From Rhynchopus sp. YZ270_cl-10 (taxonomy: Eukaryota; Euglenozoa; Diplonemea; Diplonemida; Diplonemidae): 64,000 bases of DNA. The DNA lies in NCBI GenBank assembly GCA_964035575.1, contig OZ037850.1, positions 1,384,501 to 1,448,500 of the forward strand, given 5' to 3'. Positions within the stretch are counted from its first letter, which is position 1, and each line of letters opens with the position of its first letter. Below, in pieces: positions 9,595 to 19,933 of the stretch. Under the pieces are notes generated by a model. It had not been told where the DNA came from. It saw only the letters and a program-made list of their open reading frames with translations, and did no database searches. A program made the position numbers and the translations under genes.

Positions 9595-12500
9595 CAGGGT
9601 CCTCAACCGTAGACAAAGTCTGGCCACAGATTTGTCTAAGTTAAAAAAAAAAGGCTAAAAAAAAATTTTCGCGCTCCGCGCGAAAAGGTCCTGTACAAAG
9701 CTAAAAATTGGGGGCTTTTTTTTTTTGTGTTGCTTTTTCGAAACTCGTTAAGTGGTCTTTTCATTTCAATAGAAGAGTTCGACAAATGAACAATCACACC
9801 CCACCCCACCCCTTCGCCCCACCCGTACCCCTAACCCCATTGTCCCCCCAACCTGATAAGCATCACACAGAAACTCTAACCTTCTTTCTTTTAAAGGCTT
9901 CAAAAATCCTTTGGATTTGGTCAGGCGTAAATTTATTCTCATTTGTCTCTGCCTGTTTGCACATAAGAATGCATAGCAGACTTGAATCCAGCAGTTTGTT
10001 TCTGTAGCTATTCTTGACGTACTTCATGCCGTTGAAGCAGCGCTCGTCTTCAACTGATGTGACGGGGATTGACAACCCAAGCAAAACAAGATCCCTCATA
10101 ATGGGGTAGGCGTCTCCTGCGGAACTTGTCAAGAATGTTGCGATCAGGTCCGAAGTGTCCTTTGTTGTAGTTCTCTTCGACAAAACGTCCACCAGGATCC
10201 TCCATTCTTTCACAGCTACAGCTTTCTTTGTCTCCAGACTGTTCAGTTCTGGCGACTCCTCAACGAACGGCGTCGTGTCCACGCTCAGTAACGGCGTTGT
10301 TTGAGTGCGCGATATCACAGTATGCTCCGTCTTGGAGTACTCTGGTCTCCCACGCGTCTTCTCGCCCACAACATCGTACTTTTTGTACTCGAGTGTATGC
10401 AGCTCAGTAAATTCCTCGATGAGCTTCTTCACCTCGGTGTTGCCGTAGATCGCCAGCCCGTCCGCGTTAGCAGGGAGGTTGCGGATGTCGAATACTGAGA
10501 AGCATCTCACAATGTCCATGTTCACGAATCGTTCACTGAGGCACTTCAGCAGCTCCTTGAGGTATGGCTTGCAGACCGTGTCGTGATGAATCGCAAAGTT
10601 CCGACGGGAAAGTTTTGTACCGTGGCATTGATTATACCTCGGTACCCATTCTGGGTAGAACGGGAACATGTTCGGGTTGGTTTCAAGCAACGACAATGAC
10701 GCAACACATTTGTCGATGTGGCTGCAAACGGTGAGCAGGTTTGTGTTCCTGCTCTGGAGCGACGTCGACAGCACGTTCAACTCGTCCAGGACCACCGTCA
10801 TGAAGGACAACGTTGCAAAAAAACCGGGCTCTTTGATGTGCTGCGCGATGAACGGTGCTTCCACGTCGCCGGCCTCTCCAAGCTTGCACAGGGCGCTGTG
10901 CACGGCGGGGTACTCCTTGCGGACGGTGCTGCAACACCTGCCGTTGGTGAGCCACCGGGTGTCACCCGGCTTTGCGATGAGGATGTCACAGTACTCACAC
11001 AAGTCGCGAAGTTCCTCCAGCATCTCCTCCAGGGTGTCGAGCTTAATCTTGGATCCCGAAAAAAAAACCCACACCCACCGCAGGCCGTCGAAGAACCGGG
11101 TAATCTCCGGCGATTTCCCCTCTGCCGCTGCTTCTGGGCCACAGAGTGCGAGGGAGTGTGCGTAGCACCAGGTGAAGAGGGCGCCTGGGTTTATGTCTGC
11201 ACGGATTTGTTGTTGGCAGCCCTTGTTCGAGGAACGCATTGCCGATGCGCCATCAAACGAGCATCCACTCATCTTCCCGTAGTCGAGCCCGAGCTGGTCT
11301 ATCCACTTCGTCAGCAACGACGCGTAACCAGCCCCCGTCTGGTCCTTCAGCTCACCCATCATGATGAGCTTCTCGACGGGGGTGGCACCGACCATGTATC
11401 GCACGACGAAGACGAGTTGCTCCTTCTTGCTGACGTCGCGTGAGCAATCCCCCGACAGGCCCCAGAAACGGGAGGCTTTGACCTGCTTGAGGAGGTCTTC
11501 TGTCAACACCTCCGTGATGCAGGACATGATCTCTAAGACTGCACCGCAGCTGAGATAGCGTATTTGTTGTCTGAGGTATGCCTCCATGTCGGTGCACTCC
11601 AGCTTGTCTGCGAAAAAACTCAGAAACTCCTCCAAGTTAGAGTGCCCTACACCTTTGCGCGCGAGGAAAACAATAACCTCAATGCATATTTTCAGCATTT
11701 TTTGGTTGAACTCGACTTCTTTGTCGCTGTTGGCGTGCAACGTGTGAAGCACGGTTCCATTGGAAGCCTGCAGAGCGGCAGCCTTCACGAGACGTTGGTG
11801 TTTGGGGTCGCCTGCATGCGCAGGGAGGTCTCTGGCGAGCTTGGTCTTTGCATGAGAGAAAGCACCACAATACAAGCACTTGAACTTGTCTTCACCCACC
11901 ACCAACCAGGGGGAAAAACGGTTCAAATGGCCCTGCACCGTGCTCTCCCGCAGACCCATACAACCTTTCTCCTGCGCTTCGCGTTTACGTTTCAGCGTGT
12001 TGGTGGAGTCGGTGTTCGCTGGTGCGGTCGTGGTGTTCGTGAGGTTGGGATTGTTCGTGTTGGAGTGCGTGGGACCTAAGAAGACAACATCGCCGTCAGA
12101 AGAGTACTCGTCGACATCATCGATTTCCATTGCTGCCTCGGGTTGCTCGGATGCTGCGTTGCGTCTCACTGGCACACATTGCTCCTCCTCCTCTTCTTCG
12201 GACGTTGAATCCACGTACTTAACAGCACTCACCTGTGGAGCCATCATCACCACACGTTTCTTCACCTTCTTGCCTTGCGACACCTGGCTCTGCACAGACA
12301 CGGCAGAGGCATCGCTGTCTCCCCCCTTCTCTGCTTCGTTCATGGCGAACTCATGCGCCTCCGCAACGATCGTCAGGATCGTCTTCCGCTTGCTCCCCTC
12401 CCTGTCGTCGTCCGCCAGTTTGGCGCGATCAAACTCCTTCAACCAGAGTTTGAGCACCTTGTTGGTGTCGTTCTGGTGGTTTTTAAACCCCCTCACCGTC

Positions 12501-12966
12501 CCCTCCGCCACAAGAAAAAGGTGAAGGGAAGCGAGCCGGGGTGTCGGACCATCGGGGATGGACTTGTACTTGCCTGAAGACCACAGGTCGTAGTGCGTAT
12601 CCCCTTTGTTGGGTTCCACCACACGTACCACAGGTGCCGCAACAGCTCCCTTCTTGAACATGGACACGATGGTGGGCTGTGCTTTGGAGGTCTTGGCAGT
12701 GGCAGGCATTTTTGCGGATGAGTTTGTTCAATTGTAGTTAGTCTGAGGAGGTGGCTTGTGTGGGTGGGTACAATGGGGTCCGCGCAGGTGAGGACTGAGG
12801 GAGTCTTGAGGGAACTCATTTTTTTTTTTGTTTTCAGTAAAGCTTCTTCTCTTTCAAACCACCCAAAAACCCAAAACCCAGGTTTTGTCTAACTTAGACA
12901 AAGCGTTTTTCAAAAAAAAAAAAATTGTCTAAGTTAAGGCCTAACTTAGACAGGTTGAGGACCCTG
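9595..12966 (-). mobile_element. Complete hAT DNA transposon, 3372 bp
   Basis: The ends are inverted repeats starting CAGGGTCCTCAACC (9595) and finishing GGTTGAGGACCCTG (12966). The element is flanked by a perfect 8-bp target duplication, CTGCAGGT (9587-9594 and 12967-12974). CAGGG-type ends and an 8-bp duplication are diagnostic of hAT elements. GTCTAAGTT and its complement recur inside both ends, probably as subterminal transposase-binding sites. A GC hairpin (TTTTCGCGC stem, 9666-9686) lies inside the left end. The single transposase gene runs on the minus strand and is unbroken, so the copy looks recent and possibly autonomous. Confidence 0.93.
9863..12709 (-). CDS. hAT-family transposase
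   Basis: A 948-residue protein that would cut and move the surrounding element. The N-terminal 250 residues are low-complexity and charged, with likely nuclear signals. A zinc-finger-like segment (FKCLYCGAF...HAGDPKHQR) follows at about residues 275-310. The RNase H-like core includes SGCSFDGASAM, whose Asp is the likely catalytic residue, then WCYAHSLAL and GDTRWLTNGRC. The C-terminus carries the hAT dimerisation block (SIPVTSVEDERCFNGM...SYRNKLLD). The start is the ATG at 12709, about 250 bp inside the right end. Length and domain order match full hAT transposases, and there are no internal stops. It is the only long gene on the minus strand. Confidence 0.92.
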   Translation of the reverse strand: MPATAKTSKAQPTIVSMFKKGAVAAPVVRVVEPNKGDTHYDLWSSGKYKSIPDGPTPRLASLHLFLVAEGTVRGFKNHQNDTNKVLKLWLKEFDRAKLADDDREGSKRKTILTIVAEAHEFAMNEAEKGGDSDASAVSVQSQVSQGKKVKKRVVMMAPQVSAVKYVDSTSEEEEEEQCVPVRRNAASEQPEAAMEIDDVDEYSSDGDVVFLGPTHSNTNNPNLTNTTTAPANTDSTNTLKRKREAQEKGCMGLRESTVQGHLNRFSPWLVVGEDKFKCLYCGAFSHAKTKLARDLPAHAGDPKHQRLVKAAALQASNGTVLHTLHANSDKEVEFNQKMLKICIEVIVFLARKGVGHSNLEEFLSFFADKLECTDMEAYLRQQIRYLSCGAVLEIMSCITEVLTEDLLKQVKASRFWGLSGDCSRDVSKKEQLVFVVRYMVGATPVEKLIMMGELKDQTGAGYASLLTKWIDQLGLDYGKMSGCSFDGASAMRSSNKGCQQQIRADINPGALFTWCYAHSLALCGPEAAAEGKSPEITRFFDGLRWVWVFFSGSKIKLDTLEEMLEELRDLCEYCDILIAKPGDTRWLTNGRCCSTVRKEYPAVHSALCKLGEAGDVEAPFIAQHIKEPGFFATLSFMTVVLDELNVLSTSLQSRNTNLLTVCSHIDKCVASLSLLETNPNMFPFYPEWVPRYNQCHGTKLSRRNFAIHHDTVCKPYLKELLKCLSERFVNMDIVRCFSVFDIRNLPANADGLAIYGNTEVKKLIEEFTELHTLEYKKYDVVGEKTRGRPEYSKTEHTVISRTQTTPLLSVDTTPFVEESPELNSLETKKAVAVKEWRILVDVLSKRTTTKDTSDLIATFLTSSAGDAYPIMRDLVLLGLSIPVTSVEDERCFNGMKYVKNSYRNKLLDSSLLCILMCKQAETNENKFTPDQIQRIFEAFKRKKVRVSV

Positions 12967-13048
12967 CTGCAGGTGAGATTTCTCACCTCACTTTTTTTTT
13001 TTTGTGAGATTTCTCACCCCAAAATCTCACCGTGGGAAACACTGGTTA

Positions 13049-13095
13049 GGTACACTGTCACGAGAGGGGCTTTGCAGTTCAAATTTTAGTTGTTT
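13049..13095 (+). repeat. CACGAGAGG motif, subfamily B
   Basis: AG|GTACACTGTCACGAGAGG followed by GGCTTTGCAGTTCAAAT and a T-rich tract. Related copies: 13292-13345, 19226-19275 and 54047-54100. All start AG|GT and are on the plus strand. It shares the CACGAGAGG core with the larger subfamily A. Confidence 0.6.
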
Positions 13096-13099
13096 TTTT

Positions 13100-13166
13100 G
13101 ACAAATTGTTGGAGCAGTGTAGTTGCCTCGGTTGTGTTGCCACAGTTGTGCAATCTCCACTGTCCA
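13100..13166 (+). repeat. Small dispersed repeat of about 65 bp
   Basis: The unit runs from AAATTGTTGGAGCAGTGTAG through CCTCGGTTGTGTTGCCACAG to CAATCTCCACTGTC. Copies lie at 52097-52163 (same strand) and 41634-41701 (opposite strand). The 41.6 kb copy is missing from the duplicate segment at 29.97 kb, which shows it can insert. Confidence 0.75.
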
Positions 13167-13249
13167 AAAATTTTTTTTTGGCTGGCTGATGAGTGGAAGC
13201 GGGAGTAGAGCATATCGGATGTAAACCACGAAATGGATGTAGGACTGCA

Positions 13250-13345
13250 TGGTTGGGTGTCCACCCCCCCCCGGTACAGCCGGTCATGTACCAAGGTGCA
13301 CTGTTTACGAGAGGGCTTTGTATTTCAAGTCAACTTTGGTTTTGT
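13250..13345 (+). repeat. Longer subfamily B repeat with GGTAC hairpin
   Basis: GTTGGGTGTCCACCC, then GGTACAGCCGGTCATGTACC (self-complementary ends), then AAGGTGCACTGTTTACGAGA and TTTGTATTTCAAGTCAACTT. It recurs at 54017-54100, so the repeat unit is at least 90 bp. No coding content. Confidence 0.65.
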
Positions 13346-13378
13346 TTTTCCACTCGTCATATCCTGTAGTCAGAGGCC

Positions 13379-13597
13379 TTTTTTTTTTTTCGACTTCACC
13401 GTGCTCCACTCCATTTATTTCTCATCTTATTCCCCAGTCCCCCTTCGTTCCTGGTCGCACCCATCTTTCAAGTATTTTCTTCAGGGTCTCTCTCCCTCTG
13501 TTTTCGGACAGGCCATAAAGACCATTTACCCCTGACGGCCTCCTTCCAGATTTATGTCTTACTTTATAGAGAGGGGGCCAAGTGGTGTTTTATTTTA
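13379..13597 (+). repeat. Duplicated upstream block, copy 2
   Basis: Matches 1613-1836 with few differences. It lies upstream of the second receptor. The hAT transposon and the gap lie between the two receptor loci. Confidence 0.8.
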
Positions 13598-13809
13598 TTT
13601 TACTTTTTACCCTTTTCTCAGCTTGCAATTGGCCTTTCAAAAAAAAAAGGCCAAAAAGGTTCCTCAGGTTCTCTCTCCCTGTTATTTAACCCTGACGGCC
13701 TCTTTCCAGATACTTTAAGTTAATGTCAGTGCCTGCGTCCGCCGATGAACGGTGAGGTGTTTGCACTTTCAACTTTTTATCTCTACTAACTACCCATTTT
13801 TTGCACTCT

Positions 13810-13855
13810 TTGCATTCTTTTTGTTTCGTAAAGAAAAGAATGTACATGAAACAAT
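13810..13855 (+). repeat. AAAAGAATG...ATGAAA hairpin motif, copy 2
   Basis: GCATTCTTTTTGTTTCGT, then AAAGAAAAGAATGTACATGA. CATTCTTTT and AAAAGAATG can form a stem. See the copy at 2010. Confidence 0.5.
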
Positions 13856-14229
13856 CTCTACTTAATCTACGGAATGGTTGTATTTTGTTAACCCCCCCTT
13901 TTCTTCTTAGCTTGTAATCGGCCTTCCGAAAATAAAATATTCTGTTCAGAGTGCATGGCTTCAAACTTCTGGGGCAGACAGAGGAGCGTGTATTTTTGCG
14001 GGATGTGTGTTACACATATGGGCCCCATTCCCAAGCTGTAAGTGCATTGCCCTGCTGCAGTTGTTTTTTGATTTGTAGAGAGGATACGACAGCTCCACCT
14101 ATTTCTACATTTTTTGATCTAAAACAAAGCAGGCGGGGAAATAATTATGTATCTGGTTCTATCTGGTATTTTATAGTGTTGTGCGGTCTTTCGTTCTACT
14201 CAAACTCAAAGGTCGCGATCCACCCAATT

Positions 14230-14359
14230 TTTTGTATCCAATATACCCTGGTCTCTTTCCCCCACCTACACACCACCCAGGAATCCCCCTCCCATCCCTC
14301 TTTTTCCCTTTCCTTTGCAACGCAAAGGTGACTTAGTCAACTGTTCGCATTTCTCTTTG
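14230..14359 (+). promoter_or_regulatory. 5' leader and candidate splice acceptor of the second receptor
   Basis: Near-identical to 2930-3054: a C/T tract, AG, then a leader starting GTGACTTAG to the ATG at 14360. Identity of the leader with the first receptor suggests shared regulation or recent conversion. Confidence 0.5.
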
Positions 14360-17300
14360 ATGTGGTGGGTGTTGTGTGCAGTGTTGCTTCTGCAGGTCTC
14401 TGGAGCGGCGGCGACACAGCTGGTTGCACTTGACGACTACACCGTTGTAGGAGGGGGGGAAGCACGACGGGTGGCTGCAAAGGACAAGGACATATACTAC
14501 ATAGCGCGGTATAGCCAAGGGTTGGATGTTATTTCGTACCCGGCTACTTGGATACAGAACATACCAGCTTTTGCAGGGGCGGCTTATTACTTGGGAGGAC
14601 GGCTGTACGTAGCGGGGGGTGAGGTGAAGACACTTACGATATATGCTGCAGATGGTCCCATCGTCACGACACCACCGCTTCTCTCAATAGAGCACGGCAA
14701 GGCCCGCTGCTTCCGTGTGTATGCCTTCGCAGACACGGCGGTGTTGTATTGCGAAGGAACTGGCGCGGTGTACTTCCTCAGCAACCTCTTTGCGACGCCG
14801 CAGGCAGTCCAGATGTCCACCTTCGCGCAAGCCAAGGTCTGTGCATTCGACGAGGCCCGCGGCTTCGTATACGTCGCCGTCAACTCCGGCATAAAGATCA
14901 TGAACCTGAACACGGTGCAGCCCACCTCCGAACCCACCATCGTCACACAAGGCTCATCCTGTGCCACCTATGGTGAATACGTCTACGTCTCTTCCAACGT
15001 GGGTGTCCTCGAAACATACCACTTTCCAGGATCCGGCAGCACGCCCACTCTAGTGCAAAGCACACCAAGCCCGTCCAACATGTGGTTCCAGTGGATCGTC
15101 TTCATGGGATCGATGGGCCTGGCCCGCGCAACCTTTGGTGATGAGTTCCTCACACTGTACGACTTCTCAAACCCCACAGCCCCAGTCGCGCGCGAACAGA
15201 TTAACATCGGTCGTCGTGTCTGGACCGGGGTCGCCATGCAGAAAGCATTCGTCATTGCAGCCACCGACCACGTCGCCGTGTACGAGGTTGGAAATAATGC
15301 ACCCACACCTCCGCCAGTGACGCAGACACCCGGGTCTGTGCTTGAGAAGTGGGGCTCAGGGTTCGATTCCTTCTCACGTGGGATCGCTGCAGACACTGCA
15401 ACAAAGATGTATTACGTCTCGTCAGACTCGCGTGGCCTGCTTGCAGTCCGCTTTGATCATTCAGCGGGAACCGGACAGATGAACGAAGTGGTTGCATTTG
15501 AGGCTGCGACATCGGAAGGTGTGTGCCTGAGCTCCTCTGGGACACGTCTGTACTCCTTCGGGGACAACACATTCAGTGTCAAAGACGTGAGCGACATATA
15601 CAACACAAAGACGTTCACCACGATGTCGTCCACAAACTACAACACAGTGAACAACTGTTCTGAGTCTGTTTACAACAGAGGTGCTGTGTACGCAATGTGC
15701 AACATCACGAACGGGGAGGGCGACTTCCCTTCCTTGGCACTGTTCAACGCCTCAGACGAGGGACCTCAGTACAAGTCGACAATGAGAAGCGGGGGAGGGT
15801 TTTGCATGGACACGGAACGCAACCTGCTGTTTGTTGTGAGCAGGGGGTTCGGATCGCAGGTGAAGCCTGGCGACAGCATCACTGCATACGATGTGTCGGA
15901 TCCGTTTGTGCTGACGCCTGCGTTCACTGTGGAGTCGCCAGGCGAGGCTGTGGTGCGCTGTGCTGTGCAGGGCAAATACCTGTTCCTTGGGGGTGCAAGT
16001 GGGATGCTGCAGGTGGTGGATGTGTCGCAGGCTGTGCCTGTCCGTGTGGATCAGGGGACGTGCTGCTCCCCCAACCTGCACTCCATCCGCACGTTTGCCT
16101 TCATTGGACACTACGGCCTGTCGCATGACAACTTGGGTGAGGTGGCTGCGATCGACCTGACAGACGTGACACAGCCACGTATCGTGCACAGCATCGACAT
16201 GTCGCATGTGGGTCTTGGGCAGTCGCAGGTGATGGACCAGTATTGGCTGGTTGTCTCTGAAACGGGTGTCATTCCGTTCAGAGTTGACCTTCCGCCCACC
16301 CCTGCACCGCCCACAGGTGTGCCACCAACAGCAGCACCTCTGACACCGTACCCTCCGACGCTGTCCCCCCCGACACCGCATCCTCAGACAGACGCGCCAC
16401 CAACGGCAGCACCTCTGACACCACACCCGCCGACAGATGTGCCAGCAACCACACCGCCTCGTACGCCGTCTCCTCCGACAGACGTGCCAAAGACGACACC
16501 ACCTCTGACACTGCCTCCTCCGACAGGTGTGCCAGACAGTATATCGCCTGGCACCACGTCTCCTCCGACATTGTTTCCTGCAACGCAAGCGCCAGTAACG
16601 ACATCTCCCCTTACACAGCCTCCCCTGAGTCAGCCTCCTCTGACGCAGTCTCCTCCAACACCTGCTCCAGCATTTGAACTGGTGACAGCTCCTCCCTTAC
16701 CAGCAGCACCAAGAACGGATGTGCCAGAAACTTCCAACACAGCTGCACCGTTTACATCACAACCTTCAGTATTGATAGAGGTGACACCCACGCCTGCATC
16801 TAGCCCCAAACTTGTAACATCAACACCCACAATGTCGCCTGAAACAGCAGTACCCAAAGTGGCCAGCACAGTGCAGCCAGAGGCAAGAACAAGCGTCCCA
16901 CCTACACTCTCTCCCTTGAGGGCAATACCTACTGCACCGCCATATCCCTCACGCAGGAGCCACTCAAACGAGCACAACGAAGTCACCCCAGCTCCGTCCC
17001 AGACACCCACATCTTCACCTGCTGCCCCGACTGCTGCCCCGACCGGCAATACCTTTATACGCTGGTGTGAGAACGATGCGACGTGCGAGGTGCATGGCGA
17101 CATTGCGGCTAAATGCATAGACGACAAGTGCGCATGCTCTCAGGAGAAGTACAACTCACTTGAGGGGGTAAACGTGTGTATTGCAGCACCCGCAGGGGAC
17201 GTGCGTTCTTACGTTCTCGTCGTGGCGAGGTGGGATGCTGACTGCGCGAAGTACGACACCAAATTTGATGGCTACATCATCAGCACCTTGGAACGTGAGC

Positions 17301-18055
17301 TGGGGGGTGTTGCGAAAGGGAAGGAACGTCAGTGCAACGAAGCGGTGGGTGTGCGCCTTGCTATTGTGATGGCTGGGGCAGAGACGCAGAAGGTTGCGGA
17401 GGTGGGCGTGGGGCAACTTCTGGAGTCTATGTACAAGCTTGACGAACGTGTCAACGATATGACGTACCTGGGTCCAGTTGTGTCGAGCATGATCATTGTT
17501 TCGAGGAGCTGCGACACTGAAGGCTCTGAGGTTGGACTCATTGACGAGAGCGGAAACTGCCATGCCTATGCGTGCTTGCCCACCTACACGCTGACTGCGG
17601 GTGTGTGCAGTGTTCCATCTAGCGATGATGGGACTGAGACGTTCTCTGCGAAGGTCGTGCTCATCATTATTGCGGTGCTGGTGTGTCTGCTCGCAGTTGC
17701 TGTGTTCATTTTGTGCATGAGGCGGGCTGATGTGCCGAAGGACAACACAGATGCTTTGATGAGACTCGTTGAGAACTCATTGACACCATCAGAACATGAG
17801 TTGACAACTGTGGGAAGCCCAGTAGAACGGAGACCACCTCCACTGCAAACGCCTCGCGTCAGCGAGAGCGGCAAAAGGGTGCGAAAGTCTTCCAGCGACA
17901 ATGCCAGTACCCCGGTTGCAAAATCATCAGGTACGGGCAAACACGTCCATTACGAAACCCCGCTGATCACCAACATCGAAAGTTACTATGAGCCCATGAA
18001 GGTCTTTCTGACAGACACGGACACGGACTCTGTTGTTCACACCCCGCTAAATTAG
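14360..18055 (+). CDS. Kinase-less receptor paralogue (propeller, stalk, SEA-like, one TM)
   Basis: A 1231-residue type I membrane protein starting at ATG 14360 with the same signal peptide as the first receptor. The propeller region, Pro/Thr-rich stalk (about 16290-17040, longer than in the first receptor), Cys-rich module (WCENDATCEVHGD) and SEA-like domain (PAGDVRSYVLVVARWD...) follow. The membrane segment (VVLIIIAVLVCLLAVAVFIL) is at about 17655-17715. The cytosolic tail is only about 110 residues: LMRLVENSLTPSEHE, a basic Ser-rich part, GKHVHYETPL and a final acidic Thr/Asp segment, ending at TAG 18053-18055. The tail ends without any kinase remnant downstream, so the lack of kinases looks settled and not like a simple truncation. 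It may act as a decoy, a co-receptor or an adhesion protein. Confidence 0.85.
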   Translation: MWWVLCAVLLLQVSGAAATQLVALDDYTVVGGGEARRVAAKDKDIYYIARYSQGLDVISYPATWIQNIPAFAGAAYYLGGRLYVAGGEVKTLTIYAADGPIVTTPPLLSIEHGKARCFRVYAFADTAVLYCEGTGAVYFLSNLFATPQAVQMSTFAQAKVCAFDEARGFVYVAVNSGIKIMNLNTVQPTSEPTIVTQGSSCATYGEYVYVSSNVGVLETYHFPGSGSTPTLVQSTPSPSNMWFQWIVFMGSMGLARATFGDEFLTLYDFSNPTAPVAREQINIGRRVWTGVAMQKAFVIAATDHVAVYEVGNNAPTPPPVTQTPGSVLEKWGSGFDSFSRGIAADTATKMYYVSSDSRGLLAVRFDHSAGTGQMNEVVAFEAATSEGVCLSSSGTRLYSFGDNTFSVKDVSDIYNTKTFTTMSSTNYNTVNNCSESVYNRGAVYAMCNITNGEGDFPSLALFNASDEGPQYKSTMRSGGGFCMDTERNLLFVVSRGFGSQVKPGDSITAYDVSDPFVLTPAFTVESPGEAVVRCAVQGKYLFLGGASGMLQVVDVSQAVPVRVDQGTCCSPNLHSIRTFAFIGHYGLSHDNLGEVAAIDLTDVTQPRIVHSIDMSHVGLGQSQVMDQYWLVVSETGVIPFRVDLPPTPAPPTGVPPTAAPLTPYPPTLSPPTPHPQTDAPPTAAPLTPHPPTDVPATTPPRTPSPPTDVPKTTPPLTLPPPTGVPDSISPGTTSPPTLFPATQAPVTTSPLTQPPLSQPPLTQSPPTPAPAFELVTAPPLPAAPRTDVPETSNTAAPFTSQPSVLIEVTPTPASSPKLVTSTPTMSPETAVPKVASTVQPEARTSVPPTLSPLRAIPTAPPYPSRRSHSNEHNEVTPAPSQTPTSSPAAPTAAPTGNTFIRWCENDATCEVHGDIAAKCIDDKCACSQEKYNSLEGVNVCIAAPAGDVRSYVLVVARWDADCAKYDTKFDGYIISTLERELGGVAKGKERQCNEAVGVRLAIVMAGAETQKVAEVGVGQLLESMYKLDERVNDMTYLGPVVSSMIIVSRSCDTEGSEVGLIDESGNCHAYACLPTYTLTAGVCSVPSSDDGTETFSAKVVLIIIAVLVCLLAVAVFILCMRRADVPKDNTDALMRLVENSLTPSEHELTTVGSPVERRPPPLQTPRVSESGKRVRKSSSDNASTPVAKSSGTGKHVHYETPLITNIESYYEPMKVFLTDTDTDSVVHTPLN

Positions 18056-18763
18056 CGAACCCTCGACTGCGATTATTGGTTCCTTTTTTTACACACCTTC
18101 CATATTGTGGAAGGCACCACTTTACAATTTATTTTTCAGTATTGTTTCCGACCTTGGGTTTGCGTATACAAGCCAACCCCTTTAGTTATGTATGCAAGAG
18201 AGACATAGCTGTTCTGCTCAAGGTTTTGATTTTTTTTGTTTTTTGTGAAGATTTTTCTTCCACTGTGCGTCCTTTAATCAATGCTACCAATACTTCCCTT
18301 CCCGTGGGCCGATGGTGCAAACATTGACAATCATCTAACTGATATCGGTGATTTCAATAAAATTACATCAATACAAAATACACAGTTCCCACAGTCCCCC
18401 AGTGTTCACTTTGGTGTGAATGCAAAAAAAAAAAAAGTATCCACTCTCACAGTTCACCTATCCGCCTCTAAGGCGGTACCGCGTCGTGCGTGGGTGTCAT
18501 AGTGTTTGGATTGGTCTTTGGCACCCTTTCCCATATACCCTTTCCCCTCATCGCCAAGACCAATCACACAAGCAAACCTAATATGCGATTTTCGGTTTTT
18601 TTGTTTTTTTTCTGTCATTTTGTTCTGTTCTGTATACCCTTCCCTTTTTTGCACATCGCCCTGTACCTTCTGGTGATGAAGCAGACTTTCAGTTCATTCA
18701 ACCCTTTTTTTTTTTTTTTTTTTTTTCATCGAAGACTCCAAGGGGAGGAGTATTCGCTTAACA
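18056..18763. other. Spacer
   Basis: AT-rich with a long T run at about 18707-18726. No gene is supported. Confidence 0.5.
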
Positions 18764-18878
18764 CCACGAAGGTGAAGCAAATAGCTTGACTTGTGGTTTT
18801 ACTTCTGGTTTTACCGTGCAAGCCAACGGTGAAGCCGCAAGTAAAACCGCAAGTCAAGTCATTTACTTTACCGTCGTA
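18764..18878. repeat. Foldback repeat, about 115 bp
   Basis: Arms of about 50 bp pair imperfectly: GGTGAAGCAAATAGCTTGAC...GTGGTTTTAC on the left and its complement (GTAAAACCGCAAGTCAAG...TTTACC) on the right. A related single arm occurs at 28410-28462 (GGTGAAGTAAATGCCTTGAT). It is probably a MITE-like sequence. Confidence 0.65.
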
Positions 18879-19225
18879 CACGGAGCAGTGTGTTCCCAGC
18901 GTTCAGCATTGTTCAACTTCACTATGGCTCCCCGTTTCGACAGGTTCAGTTCTGTTTTGTTCTGTTTTGTTCAGTGGTTTTTTTTTGTACCACACATGAA
19001 ATATGTGTCCATTTTATGACGTCAGCCCTTTGGCGGTCTCACCCCGGCTTGGAACGTCTTCCAAGCTGGCACAACGCCTTGGCCCCGTATTTCAGTACTG
19101 TCAATATTCCCTTTTGTTCTGTTCTGCGATGTGTTTCGTGAGACCTTTCGTGCCCTCAACATTATTTTTCTTGGCCAAGCACTTCGAGGCTTAGTCAAAA
19201 AAAATAAGCGGCTCATCTTACAAAC

Positions 19226-19275
19226 GTGTTGTAGGTATACACTGTCACGAGAGGGATTTCTATTTCATTTCCTTT
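19226..19275 (+). repeat. CACGAGAGG motif, subfamily B
   Basis: GTAG|GTATACACTGTCACGA, then GAGGGATTTCTATTTC and a T-rich tract. See 13049. Confidence 0.55.
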
Positions 19276-19792
19276 TGTTTTTGTTTTTTCTCTTAACGAT
19301 GGTGGAACGGTGTTGCTTCCGCCCTATACAAGCTCTGCTTTCTTGAAAAGATGTCCGTCTTTGTGACTTTATTTACCTTTGAACATGTTTCGTACCCTCT
19401 TTACCTTCTTTTCGTTTAGAACAGAAAGTATATGAAATAACCTTTGAAGTTTGCTTTTAAAGACGAAAAATATGCCCTCAGTTTTTATATCACTTCATGT
19501 ATGTTGCAGTGTACCCCTTTCTCCGGCTTTGCCAGCACGGTATATCATGCAGGCGCCCCAATCACGTAGGGGGCCCTCTAGAACGATGCTGGCTACAACA
19601 GAAGACAGTAAGGGTGAACGAATTTATGTATTTCGCGGAAAATGTGAGTGTAAAATGGAAAAGCTTTTCATAGCTCGAAGTTGTATTACCCCGACTGCTT
19701 CTTGTCTATATCAGCATAAAAAGTTAAAGGGATGAACAGCCGTTTTGGTAGAGTTTTTTTTTCCCCCCGGTTTTTCTGTATTTTGAATTTTT

Positions 19793-19911
19793 CCACCTGA
19801 TTTTACCCCCCAAAAATAACGGCTTTTTTTTGTCATCTCCGGTCTATCCTCACCCTGTCGGGACCTGTCTTTGACCTATCCGGACCTATCCGCGGGGTAA
19901 AAATCAGGTGG
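19793..19911. repeat. Small inverted-repeat element, CCACCTGATTTT ends
   Basis: Starts CCACCTGATTTTACCCC and ends GGGGTAAAAATCAGGTGG. A 78-bp element with the same ends lies at 51113-51190, and a single end occurs at 54212-54223. This is a MITE-like family. Confidence 0.65.
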
Positions 19912-19933
19912 TCTTTTTTTTTGCAAGCCTTTA

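Noticed and set aside
15752-16588. Antisense open frames of up to 278 residues under the receptor stalks and propellers (also near 4438 and 22719)
   Set aside because: They recur at the same place in all three paralogues because the sense DNA is repeated; Arg/Cys-rich with no domain.
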